Positions 44,322 to 55,069 of a DNA stretch of 64,000 nt are shown here, one piece after another; positions within the stretch are counted from its first letter, which is position 1; the number at the start of each line of letters is the position of its first letter. The notes under the pieces were generated by a model that saw only the letters and a program-made list of their open reading frames with translations, made no database searches and was not told where the DNA came from. Source of the stretch: Stomorhina lunata (lineage: Eukaryota > Arthropoda > Insecta > Diptera > Rhiniidae); contig OW121744.1 in assembly GCA_933228675.1 (NCBI GenBank), positions 62,475,928-62,539,927 on the forward strand, given 5' to 3'. The position numbers were made by a program, and so were the translations under genes.

Positions 44322-45382
44322 CACAGTGGGGTGGTTTAAAAATGGAATGGAAATAATTCTGTAACTTCTAAACCGTTGGGCCGATTTTATGTGGATATAG
44401 CAGAAGTGTTGGGAAGCTTAAGTTTTGAACCTGGAAAGCGTCTCAATCGGCCCCCAAAGTAGGGCACCTCGGACTCATAAATCACTTAAAACGATATATA
44501 ATTGTCATTTTCCAACCGATTTGCAATGGCATTAAACTTTTTAAAGTAAAAAATACAAAAACTAAAAAAAATAAAGAAAATTAAAAATCTTCCAAAAATG
44601 GATATATTTAGTTTTTTTTTTTGGTATAGTTTGGCGACTTTTGCAATGTAATTAAAAACAACTTGGTCCACAAAAATTTGGTGAAATTTTTTTTACAGAT
44701 CGCGTGCTTTCGGAGGAATTATTAATCAAAATTGAAATTTCCTTAAACAATAAGTCTAACTCGAGAGACTCTGGTACTAACACCGAATAAACAAGAAGTT
44801 ATTTTTTAACTTAATTATAAACTTTGTGAAGTTTTCTTTTAGAAAATTATATAACTGAAAAACAGTAAAAATACTTTTTACCCAAAAAAAAAAAAAAAAA
44901 AAAATACGGGGAAAAATGGTTAATTTTTTAAATATTAACTTCAAGCACTTATAATTTTTTGCATAGCTTTTAAAGCTTTTAATACACTTCTTGCTCGTAA
45001 AATATTTAAAATTTTGTACTTTTTTTAGAAAACTTTAAATCCAGAAAATCGGGTTGCATGTATGGGACAAAAATTGAAAATTTATTTTTTGAAGTCGAAT
45101 ATCTTTTAAACCGTTAGAGATAGCATAGGCATTGTAGATCTTAACCTATATATTCGTTATATAGTATGATTTTTCAAATTGGTTGGGAAATGACAATTAA
45201 ATATTGTTTCAAGTGATTTATGAGTCCGAGGTGAGCTACTTTGGGTGCCGATTGTGCCGCCCCAGTACAATATAGGTTCAAAACTTAAGCTCCCCAACAC
45301 TTCCGCTATATTCACATTAAATTTTTTTAATTTAAGAAGTTACAGAATTAATTTAATTTTATTTTTAAACCATCCCACTGTG
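44322..45382. mobile_element. Large inverted-repeat element J
   Basis: CACAGTGGGGTGGTTTAAAA at the left is mirrored by ttttaaaccatcccactgtg at the right. Arms of about 200 bp pair throughout, for example 'agtgttgggaagcttaagtt' with 'aacttaagctccccaacact' and 'ggactcataaatcacttaaa' with 'tcaagtgatttatgagtcc'. The middle (about 650 bp) is AT-rich with a 20-base A run at 44884-44903 and is not coding. No target duplication could be defined. MITE or foldback type. Confidence 0.75.
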
Positions 45383-45387
45383 CAATG

Positions 45388-45454
45388 GTGTAAAGCTGGA
45401 CCTATCGTCAGAAGCTCAATTCCTAGGAATTATTTTAGACAGGGAACTTTCACG
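45388..45454 (+). pseudogene. LINE-delta RT fragment left of MITE D1
   Basis: Reads LGIILDRELSRK, the 'YLG..LD..LSW' block of non-LTR RTs, then breaks at D1. It resumes at 47067 with NIFAGTR and VVYWIYTNIVRPVITYG. Confidence 0.6.
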
Positions 45455-47066
45455 GAAAGTAAGAACAGTAAGAACAGTGTCAAACGTTTGAAATATGATG
45501 ACTTTTACATTTGATATCAGACGTTTTTTTCAAACTTATTTCAAACCTGAACAGATGTTTGAGATTCACATTTATTTTCGAATGAAGGTTCATTTGAGAA
45601 TAAACGTTTGAAAAATTATAGTTTATCAAATTGAGAATAAAGGTTATTCTCAAATCATTATCAAATCCTAAGATGATTTGAGAATAATTTGAAAAATGGT
45701 GTTATATAAATTTGATAACAAACCTTATTTTAAATTTTTTTCAAACTTTAAAAAAATAATGTTTAGGATATTTTAATGGGATGGCATTGCATTTCAAAGA
45801 AATTCGTTATTTCTTGCGGATTTTTTAAAATTGATCCATATTTGAAATTATGGAACAATTTTAATTGAGTTGTCCCTTTACTAAATTTCATCAAATTACT
45901 TTGATTAAAAATACAATAATATTCATATGCATAAGTAAATTTTCATTGTTTCTTAACATTTTTATACCCTTCACCACCATAGGTGGAAAGGGTATTATAA
46001 GTTTGTGCTGATGTTTGTAACGCATAGAAATATTTGTCTTAGATCCACTTTTTAGTATACCAATATGCTTAGAATCACATTCTGATTCGATTTAGCGATG
46101 TCCGTCCGTCTGGCTGGCTGGCTGGACCCCCATGTAAACCTTGTAATCAAACTACAGGTCGCAATTCTAAAGATAATTTGATGAAATTTGGCACAGATCA
46201 TTTTTTTGATAATGGGACCATGGCTATTGAAATTGGTCAAAATCGGTCCATTATTTATGGTACCTCTCATAGGTCCCACTTCCCGGAATTGCTATATTGG
46301 CCACAAATATCAATATTATTTTTTCATGAAATATTATTTTTTCATGAAATTTAAAACAAATACTGCTTATGTAAACCTAAATCACTGTACCAAATTTCGT
46401 TGAAATCGGTTCACATTTAACCATAGCTCCCATACAAATTCTTCTTTAAAAACGCACTAAATGAGACAAAAAATCACTAAAACGCTCGTAAATCTAAAGA
46501 TAATGGAAATTTTGAGTCTATTTTTTGCATACGTAACAACTGTAATCAATCTGCCAAATTTCGAGATAATCGGTCCACATTTGACCCTAGCTCTCATATA
46601 AGTCCAAATGTTCGTCAGGTTGAATATATAAGTTTTGAGAAAATGTTTGCATGATGGCAAAATTTAGCAAATATTTGTCTTTACACAGGAAAAATAACAA
46701 CTTTGACCTTAGTGGTGAAGGGTATCGTATGGTCGGCTTGACCGACTATAGCGCTTTCTTACTTGTTTTTTACCTAACATTAACATGCACCGTTTTCATA
46801 AACAAAATAAACAAACTCAAAAATATTAAAAATACAACGCCATTTTATTTATGTTCCACATGTAGATGATATCCACATTTGAAAACCCTTTGAGAATGAG
46901 GTTTGATAATGATTTGAGAATAAAGGCATTTCTCAATTTGAGAATAAAGTCCCCTTTTTGTTGAGAACGCTATTATTCTCAAATCAGTATCAAACGTTTG
47001 ACCTTTGAAAAAAGATTTATTTTCAAATCATCCTCAATTTGAGAATAAACCTTTTTTCTTACTGGG
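45455..47066. mobile_element. MITE family D, copy D1, interrupted by family A
   Basis: Left 'agtaagaacagtgtcaaacg', right ends 'cttttttcttactggg'. Collinear with D2 (48214-49028) except for the A4 insertion at 45963-46766. The left terminus is altered (agtaagaac doubled, first CCC lost). It contains many 'tttgagaataa' and 'tcaaacgtttga' palindromes. Confidence 0.8.
45963..46766 (-). repeat. Family A dispersed repeat, copy A4
   Basis: In reverse: TATACCCTTCACCACCATAG at the left, 'ctttcttacttgt' at the right. Full-length. D2 provides the empty site: D1 had a run of about 7 T, now 5 T before and 6 T after the insertion. Confidence 0.85.
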
Positions 47067-48110
47067 AAACTCTTAATATTTTTGCAGGAACTCGATAGGT
47101 AAGAATTGGGGACTAAGTACAATAGTTGTGTATTGGATTTATACAAATATAGTCAGACCAGTTATTACGTATGGTTCTGCTGTATGGTGGAAAGCGACAA
47201 ACAAGGTGTCTTTTTTAAGAGATCTATCTTTGTAGGCTAGCATTGGTATTACTGGTGCATTCCTCATTCCTCAGTCAGCCTTGGACGTAATGTTGTCCTT
47301 ATTTCCCTTCGATTTGTTTATTAAGGGAGTAGCAACAAGAAGTTTACTCAGGCTGTATGAGTCAGGTATACTTAAGTGTAGACAGTTAGGACACACTCGT
47401 ATAGTTAACCTAATAAGTCTTCGTGGCTTTGAGTCAGGGTCACCCATGATAGACGACTTAGTCAAGAAGTTAGTTCAAAACCGGAAATCGATGTCCTCGA
47501 TAGAGTTTAATGGGAGGGTCGTCAATCGCTCATTCAGGGCAACTCGATTTTCATAGATGACTCTTAAATGGATATCGGCTCATTGTGCGGGATTTTTTAT
47601 AAAAGAACAAATTATTAGGAAATCGTACAGATGAATGTAGTGTCTTCCAGGCAGAAATGTTTGCCATATGGAAAGCTACTGAGCTAACTCCGAATAACAT
47701 CAATAGTCAGATTGCACTTAAAGCTCTGCGTTTCAAGTTTCAAGAGAAGACTATGTTCATGGTCACTGTGACATTAAAGGCAACGAAGTTTCTGACAAGC
47801 CGCAAGACAAGACTCGAGCCAAGGTACACTTAGTGACAAAGATAGCTCTGCCTTTATGTCGACACTACAAAAGTATCAAGTCTTAAACGAGAAAACAACA
47901 AAGAAAAGACGTTACCTGGTGGCCTGTAGAATATTTAGGGCTTTATGGCCTAATTAAGTATTTGCTAGGTCTTAGTAGAACTAGTCTTAGGAAATGAAAA
48001 AGGCATGCTAACCGTCCACTGTGCCCTAAATTCTACTACTGTAATATATTTCCTCTATCAAGTAAGGATCCAAATAGACCCAAGGGTCTAATTTAACCTG
48101 GCGTCTAAAA
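47067..48110 (+). pseudogene. Loa-like LINE ORF2 with RNase H (LINE-delta)
   Basis: Pieces in order: VVYWIYTNIVRPVITYG, WWKATNKVSFLRD, SIGITGAFLIPQSALDVML, SLFPFDLFIKGVATRSLLRL, YESGILKCRQLGHTRIVNL, then SVFQAEMFAIWKATEL and NSQIALKALRF (RNase H), TVTLKATKFLTS (WVPGH.GI.GN region, decayed) and NNKEKTLP. It matches the minus-strand copy at 40.5-41.6 kb. Five or more frame breaks. Confidence 0.8.
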
Positions 48111-48213
48111 TAACTTTCAGCTATTTACTATAACCCTTTCATCAGCACACTATTCATTGTAGAAACATAGTAATTAAAGAATTTCCACGGAGTTATTAAA
48201 AAAAGAGTCTATA

Positions 48214-49028
48214 CCCAGTAAGAACAGTGTCAAACGTTTGTAATATGATGACTTTTACATTTGATATCAAACGTTTTTTTCAAACTTTTTTCAAACCTGA
48301 ACAGATGTTTGAGATTCACATTCATTTTCAAATGACGGTTCATTTGAGAATAAACGTTTGAAAAATGATAGTTTCTCAAATTGAGAATAAAGGTTATTCT
48401 CAAATCATTATCAAACCCTAAGATGATTTGAGAATAATTTGAAAAATGGTGTTATATAAATTTAATATCAAACCTTATTTCAATTTTTTTTTCAAACATT
48501 AAAAAAAATAATTTATGTTAAATAAAATTAATGTTTAAGATATTTTAATGGAATGGCATTGCATTTCAAAGAAATTCGTTAATTCCTTCGGAATTTTTAA
48601 AATTGATTAATATTTGACGATAAAACCTTGGTTAAAAAATTTCAAGAATAAAAATTCAATAATATTCATATGCATAAGTAAATTTTCTTTGTTTCTTAAA
48701 ATTTTTTTACCTAACAATAAAAAAAATATATTTCAAGCAAAAGAATTCAAATATGATGCATCGTTTTCAAAAACAAAATAAACAAACTCAAAAATACAAC
48801 GCAATTTTATTTATGTTCCACATGTAGATGATATCCACATTTGAAAAACCTTTGAGAATGAGGTTTGATAATGATTTGAGAATGAAGGCATTTCTCAATT
48901 TGGGAATAAAGTCCCCTTTTTGTTGAGAACGCTATTTTTCTCAAATCAGTATCAAACGTTTGACCTTTGAAGAAAGATTTATTTTCAAATCATCCTCAAT
49001 TTGAGAATAAACCTTTTTTCTTACTGGG
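48214..49028. mobile_element. MITE family D, copy D2 (intact, 815 bp)
   Basis: TIRs CCCAGTAAGAA / TTCTTACTGGG, TA on both sides (48212-48213 and 49029-49030), so Tc1/mariner-like in its target choice. Interior 'tttgagaataa' repeats in both directions give extensive self-complementarity. Non-coding. Confidence 0.88.
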
Positions 49029-49039
49029 TAAATGATAAC

Positions 49040-49310
49040 ATTCAAATCCCTTAGATAAAAGGCTTTTGGACTCGAGAAGAACTTTCAGACCAACTTAAAG
49101 AAGGAATTATTGTAACGTTTCCCAAAAAAAGTGATCTAACGGATAGAGGAAACTGGAGGCGCATGAAACTGCCCAATGCCGTTAATAAAGTTATCTCGCA
49201 GATCATAACAAGCAAAATATTTGAGAAGCTAACACCCGAACTAAGAGTGGAACAGATTGTTTTACGTCCGCGCGTATCCTGCACTGATCATGTCTTAGAG
49301 TCTTAATTAG
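49040..49310 (+). pseudogene. Non-LTR RT N-terminal fragment
   Basis: One open frame reads FWTREELSDQLKEGIIVTFP, KKSDLTDRGNWRRMKLPNAV, NKVISQIITSKIFEKLTPEL and EQIVLRPRVSCTDHVLES. These are RT blocks 0-2 ('P.KKGD...NWR.I.L....K'). The rest of the RT does not follow. An 85-codon uninterrupted piece, probably a relative of LINE-gamma. Confidence 0.75.
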
Positions 49311-50150
49311 AGTCAATTTTCAAAGCAACTAAATTTAAAATGTAAATTTTGTTCGAAAAAAAATGGGATTTCAAAACAAATTTACTTAAAAAGTAAGATT
49401 AAAAAAATTTTACTAATAGATTATTCCTAATGTGGCGCACAGACAAATATAAAAGTGGATATGTTACGTTGAATATTTCATTGTTTTTTAACTAAAATTT
49501 ATTACAAGGACATCAAAGACGTAATTTTAAATGTTTTTCTTTCATTCGTGTCAATTATCACGATTTACGATTTAGAGTAAACAGTTATATCTGGTGTTAA
49601 CAAAAATTTATTGTTTTATAACTGCATTTTTATTTTCTGTAAATTAATGGATTTTGCAAAAAAAAAAAATAAATAAAAGTTACATTTTTAATGTATCTAA
49701 ATAACAACGATGAAGTGAAAGTAAACAAATTTAAAAATTTATATTAAAACTGAATAAACATGACCCCAATATTTTATAGAATTATAACGTGAGTCTTCTT
49801 GACTGGCAATAAAATTAAATTTCATGTACTTAAACTGCTAAACATACAAAAATAATATTAAAATAGTTAATATAGGATGATAATACATACAACAAAGAAT
49901 ATTGATTATTTGGCTATAAAAAAGTATATAATCTGTAGGTACTTGATAGGAAGATTCAAATTGGTTTCTGTGCCAAGCGAAAGAAATCAAATTTAACTAC
50001 ATATTAGGTATTGGGTCCCGGATAAAATATGGATTCACTATTTCAAGCAAAACTTATTCATAATGCAACAATTACTAACTTTTGTGGATCACTAGAGTGA
50101 TCCCCTATATTTTGTACATTTGACGCCAATAATCCAAATATAAAATTTTC
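49311..50150. other. Unassigned AT-rich DNA
   Basis: No recognisable frame or repeat; several A and T runs. Confidence 0.5.
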
Positions 50151-51721
50151 AGTACCTGGTTGACCGATAAGCATTTTGAGGCAAATTTTTTATATATTTT
50201 ATTTTATAAAGTTTATTTTGTCCGACCAACACATAGTTCGCATAGTTTACAGTTTAACTCATTTTAATAATTTTGGAAATTATTCATACCAACAGAAACC
50301 TCCGTCGACTCATGCGCAACAACTTTGCTAAAGACTATAGTCTGATCAAATGCACAGTTTACGATTTAATTCATTTTGAGTAGTTTTAAGTGGCGCCACC
50401 TGAAGTTGTTCATACCATATAAGAAACCTTTGTCTGCTTATTCGTAACAACTTTGCTTATGATTATAACATGATCAAATGCACAGTTTACGATTTAATTC
50501 ACTTTGAGTAATTTTCTGTGGTACCACCTGTCGGACTTTGCTCACTCCAATTCATAAACCTTCTTCGTCTTATTCGTAACAACTTTGCTGAAGATTATAG
50601 CATGATTAAATGTACAGCTTACGATTAAATTGACTTTGAGTTAATTTCAGTGACGCCACCTGTCGAAATTTCTTCATACCACCTAAGGAACCTTCGTCGG
50701 ACCATGTGCAACAACTTTGCTAAAGATTGTAGCATGATTAAATGTACAGATTACGATTAAATTGACTTTGAGTAAGTTTCTGTAGCGCCACCTGTCGGAA
50801 ATTATTCATACCAACTAAAAAGCCTTCGCCGGCTCATGCGCTACAACTTTGCTAAAGATCATAGCATGATCAAATGTACAGTTTACGATTTTATTAATTT
50901 TTAGTAATTTTCAGTGGCGCCATCTGTCGGAAATTAGTCTTATCAACTTAAAAACCTTCGCCGGCTTATCCGCAACATCTTCGCTAAAGAGCATATCATG
51001 ATCAAATTCACACTTTACTATTCTATAAAGACCATACATACAGACAAACATTCATTTGTTTAAAATAATAATAATTTTTCCCCCTTTTTATTCCCTAATT
51101 TCTAAAAGTTCCATATGCATATTTGGTACTTTTTTGGTGCCAATTGAATTCGATACATTTTATTAAAACGCAGTTAACATAATGTATAACAAATCATATT
51201 ACTTTGGAGATGTTAAGTTATCATTTTATCCCTTTTTTACCCATTTCGGCTCCAAAATCAAAAATGTACCAAATACGTGTTTCATGTTTCTTTTACATCT
51301 ATTGATTGCAGTACAAAGTTTATTTCTATATTCTTTAGTTTAAAATGTAAGAGTGGGTTAAAAAGGTACCAAAAAAACTATTTTCATCCTTTTTTACCCC
51401 CTATCGAACATAGTTTCAAAAAAGTACCAAACACCTGTCCACTTATTTTCATAGTTGTTTAAAACGTAATTTTAATTTTGTTTCTATACCTATTACTTTG
51501 GGAGATATAGCGTTTTCGATTTTTTTCCCCTTTTTACCCGTTTTTACCCTCTTGGAGGCAAAAGTTTCAAAAGTCCCTTCTTCTTCGACCTATACATCAA
51601 AAAAGATACCCACTGTCCAAATTTTATCAAAATCGTTAGAGCGGTTTTCAAGATAGCCATTCTATATATATATATATATATATAAATACATACAATTATT
51701 GCTCGTTTAAGAATATAAGAT
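50151..51721 (-). mobile_element. Helitron-like repeat family C, copy 2
   Basis: Inverse orientation to copy 1. The two share the start A|TCTTATATTCTT (right side here), an AT microsatellite of about 24 bp, six tandem units and the end CAACCAGGTAC|T (left side here). The 13-base hairpin segment present in copy 1 is deleted. The two copies have unrelated flanks and no target duplication. Confidence 0.65.
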
Positions 51722-51982
51722 TCAGATCGGACATCGGGAAAGCATGTCGACTTTACACCAAATTTTGTACATGCCAGTTATATGGGAAAAATAAGGGGTT
51801 TGTTCAAATGTTTAAAAAAATGTCCAATTAGTGTTTAACAGCATGGTACTCAGAACTAAATGGGCTTTCCAACGAGATACAATTATAACTTAAAATTCGG
51901 TTAAAAACTTTCCTAATTATTAAGAGTTTTCGAAAATATTAAACATCTTTGAAGACTCCTAAGCATACGAGATAAAAAAAAT
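51722..51982. other. Unassigned DNA
   Basis: No recognised feature. Confidence 0.5.
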
Positions 51983-52080
51983 CAGGTATGTGATGGAAAA
52001 CGATCGTTTTCAAATCGATCGATTTCAGATATATTTTTTAAAACAATTTTCGGTTATTTTCCCAAAAAATTCAAACCAAA
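51983..52080 (+). mobile_element. MITE family I, left half (copy 2)
   Basis: CAGGTATGTGATGGAAAACG and about 80 more bases agree with the left arm at 28778-28875. The right arm is missing; family A copy A5 starts 12 bases later. Confidence 0.8.
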
Positions 52081-52092
52081 AAGTATCACAAA

Positions 52093-52783
52093 ACAAGTAA
52101 GAAAGTGCTATAGTCGGTCAAGCCCGACCATACGATATCCTTCACCACTAAGGTCAAAGGTGTTCTTTTTCCTGTATAAAGACAAATATTTGCTAAATTT
52201 TGCGATCATACAAAAATTTTCTCAAGCATTTAAGCTGTTTCCGTCATTTGGACTTATATGAGAGCTAGGGTCAAATGTGGACCGATTATCTCGAAATTTG
52301 ACAAATTGATTAAAGTTGTTACAAATTATGTATGCAAAAAATAAACTTAAAATTCTCATTATCTTCGGATTTACAAGCGTTTTAGTGAATTTTGGGAGCT
52401 ATGGTCAAATATGGACCGATTTCAACGAAATTTGGTTCAGGGATTTATATTTACATAATCAGTATTTGTTTTAATGAAAAAATATTGATTTTTGTATCCA
52501 ATACATCAATTCCGGATAGTGGGACCTATGGGTGGTACCATAAATAATTGACCGATTTTGACGAATTTCAATAGTCATGGTCCTACGATCAAAAAAAATG
52601 CTCTGTGCCAAATTGCATCAAATTATCTCTAGAATTACGACCTGTACTTTAATTACATCGTTTACATGGGAGTCCAGCCAGCCAGACGAACGGACGGACT
52701 GACTGACATCGCTAAATCGACTCAGAAAGTGATTCTAAGCCTATTGGTATACTACCTTTTCACCTATGGTGGTGAAGGGTACA
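52093..52783 (+). repeat. Family A dispersed repeat, copy A5
   Basis: ACAAGTAAGAAAGTGCTATA at the left, 'tatggtggtgaagggtac' at the right, with the usual interior motifs. The segment 'gtttgtatg' before 'ggagctatgg' is lost by a small deletion. Confidence 0.8.
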
Positions 52784-52988
52784 AAAAATGTTAGCAAATA
52801 CTTTTTTTTTATGAATTGGGGATTTTTGGGGCCAAAAATTTCAAAATTTAGGGATGGTCGCAAAAAAGTATCTGGCAGGCCTGTTGTTTACTGTTAGCAG
52901 TGTAGCCAATTTCTATGTAATTATTCAAAAACGGGACACTTTTTAAATCTTTGGATAATTTTTGAATAGCAAAATTTTTTTGTATTTT

Positions 52989-53482
52989 GTATACCCTGTA
53001 TTATAAGTTTGTGCTGATGTATGTAACGCATAGAAATATTTGTCTTAGACAAACCTTTTAGTTTACCAATAGGCTTAGAATCAATTTCTGAGTCGATTTA
53101 GCGATGTCATTCCGTCCGTCCGTCTGGACGGCTGGCTGGTTGGACCCCCATGTAAACCATATAATCAAAGTACAGGTCGCAATTCTAAAAATAATTTGAT
53201 AAAATTTGGCATAGATCATTTTTTTCATAGTGGGACCATGTCTATTGAAATTCGTCAAAATCAGTCCATTATTTATGGTATCTCCCATAGGTCCCACTTC
53301 CCGTAATTGATATATTGGCCACAAATATCCATATTTTTCATGAAATTTAAAACAAATACTGCTTATATAAACTAAAATCACTGTACCAAATTTCATTGAA
53401 ATCGGTCCACATTTGACCATAGCTTCTACACAAACACTTCTTTAAAAACTCACTAAATAAGACGAAAATCACTAAAACGCAA
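52989..53482 (-). repeat. Family A dispersed repeat, copy A6 (truncated)
   Basis: Reverse orientation; starts tataccctgtattataagtt, runs through 'ccatgtaaaccatataatca' and 'cccataggtcccacttcccg', stops at 'aaaacgcaa', where the Tc1-like remnant region begins. The hairpin end is missing. Confidence 0.75.
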
Positions 53483-53599
53483 TTAACATTTATCACAAGT
53501 TTATTGACAATAAATTAGAATGTTTTATTAGTGAATACTTCCACCTTTGTTTACAATAACTCCAAATATGCGATATTTTATTGAATCATAAAGTTATTT

Positions 53600-54400
53600 T
53601 AAATAATCAAAAAAAAATATCATTCCAGGAGTCCTTAATAGCTTGAATTAATGATTCCTAATTATCGAATTGTCTTCCTCCCTCATAGACCTTTCGCGAC
53701 AGCCAACCACAAACATTTTCAATTATGTTCCTTTACCACCCTCGCATTATGAATTGGGGCATTATCTTGTTGCAAAATCCATTTAATAGGCCCAAAAATT
53801 ACACTTAGTTTAGGGAATGCCGACTGAAGCAGAGTTGTATAAATCTATTGAACCGGACTAAATCACCCTCTCTGCTGCGATGACGGTTCAAAAACAGTCT
53901 CTCTTTTCGTATCATGAAAATAATAGTTATAGCCGTCAGGTCCATTAAAATTAAATTTATTTTCATCAGTGAAAACTAGAGAACGCCAATCATTAATATG
54001 ACCTTTAATTTGAACGTCCCAACTCATATGCTCTCTTGCAACATGTAATCGAGTTTCTTTGCGTACATCATTCAGCGGCGGCTTTTTCTTCATCTTTTTT
54101 AATTTTAGATGATCATAGCTTGCAATGGCTCTTGATATTGTTGAAACACTTGCCTTAACGCTCGGGTTCTGATTTGCGGTACAGTTAGTGCAGAATTTGA
54201 TGCAATTCTCAAGATTTTTCTAGTGGCATTAAAGCGGCGTTAAAGCGGCATGAATCCGTCTTCTGTAGTTTTTTTTTACGAAGTCACAGTTCTGTGACTT
54301 CGTCCAATTTTTCCCGCAATAGCGCGATAAGAATGCCCTTTCGAACGATAAGCGTCAATTTTGCCTCTTTTCGCTACGCTTAAAATACTAAAGCGCAATA
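53600..54400 (-). pseudogene. Second Tc1-like transposase lineage, decayed
   Basis: Minus strand in order: KIDAYRSKGHSYRAIAGKIG (HTH, 54.3 kb), SVSTISRAIASYDHLKLKKM, KKKPPLNDVRKETRLHVARE, HMSWDVQIKGHINDWRSLVF and TDENKFNFNGPDGYNYYFHD (first Asp in TDENKF; 53863-54093), then KWILQQDNAPIHNARVVKE (second Asp). The 'NLDGPDG..YYWHD' type block is that of Tc3/Tc1-like elements and is not found in the DD37E copies. The third acidic residue is not readable. Stops are few, so it is moderately old. Confidence 0.8.
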
Positions 54401-55069
54401 TTTTTCTTCTATTACACGTATAACGTGCTAATCAAAGCCAACTAATTGCAAAAATAAAAATGCAAAGTGGTTCTAATCTATGAATTGATTTTTTTTAGCC
54501 TTTTTCTGACCTTTTTGAAAAAATAGGCCATTTTCCTGCAATCTCAGGAAAGTTATCTTTACTACGATACAAAATTTTTCTTGAAGATGAAATGCTTAAA
54601 AAGATATGGCCTGTTAAGACTTGAAATTTAAGTGGTTTTAATCATATGATTTAGAGTGTATTTAAACATCCATTTTTGTTACAATGGGCTAAAGTCACTA
54701 TTGCATAGGGCGAAAAAAATTATTTTTTCATATTTTTTCATTATTTTTTCATATTTTTTCATACTCCTTTTTTGGTTTTTTCAATAGTTTGTTAAACGAA
54801 TTCGAAGAAAGTAAAAAAAATGTTTTATAGTGTTTCAGAACACCCTTTAGATTACCACAAAGACACAAATAGATCGATATCTCCAATGGCTTAGCCGTAC
54901 CTGCGACTTAAAATCAAAGAATTTCGACAAAAACCCAATTTTTCACCAAAGTTATAAAAAAAGCACGTGAATTGTTATATATTAGCAGTTTTTATAAGAA
55001 GAACTGAAATTATTATTATTGCTTCAATAGGTAGAAATATATATTAGAATTTTGGTTGAAATCGGATGT
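54401..55069. other. Unassigned AT-rich DNA
   Basis: 'cattattttttcatatttt' low-complexity patch at 54725-54770; nothing else recognised. Confidence 0.5.

Noticed and set aside
45455..49028. D1 and D2 as long terminal repeats of one LTR retrotransposon
   Set aside because: Between them lies a Loa-like LINE fragment, not gag-pol; D2 has its own TA duplication and inverted, not direct, terminal repeats.
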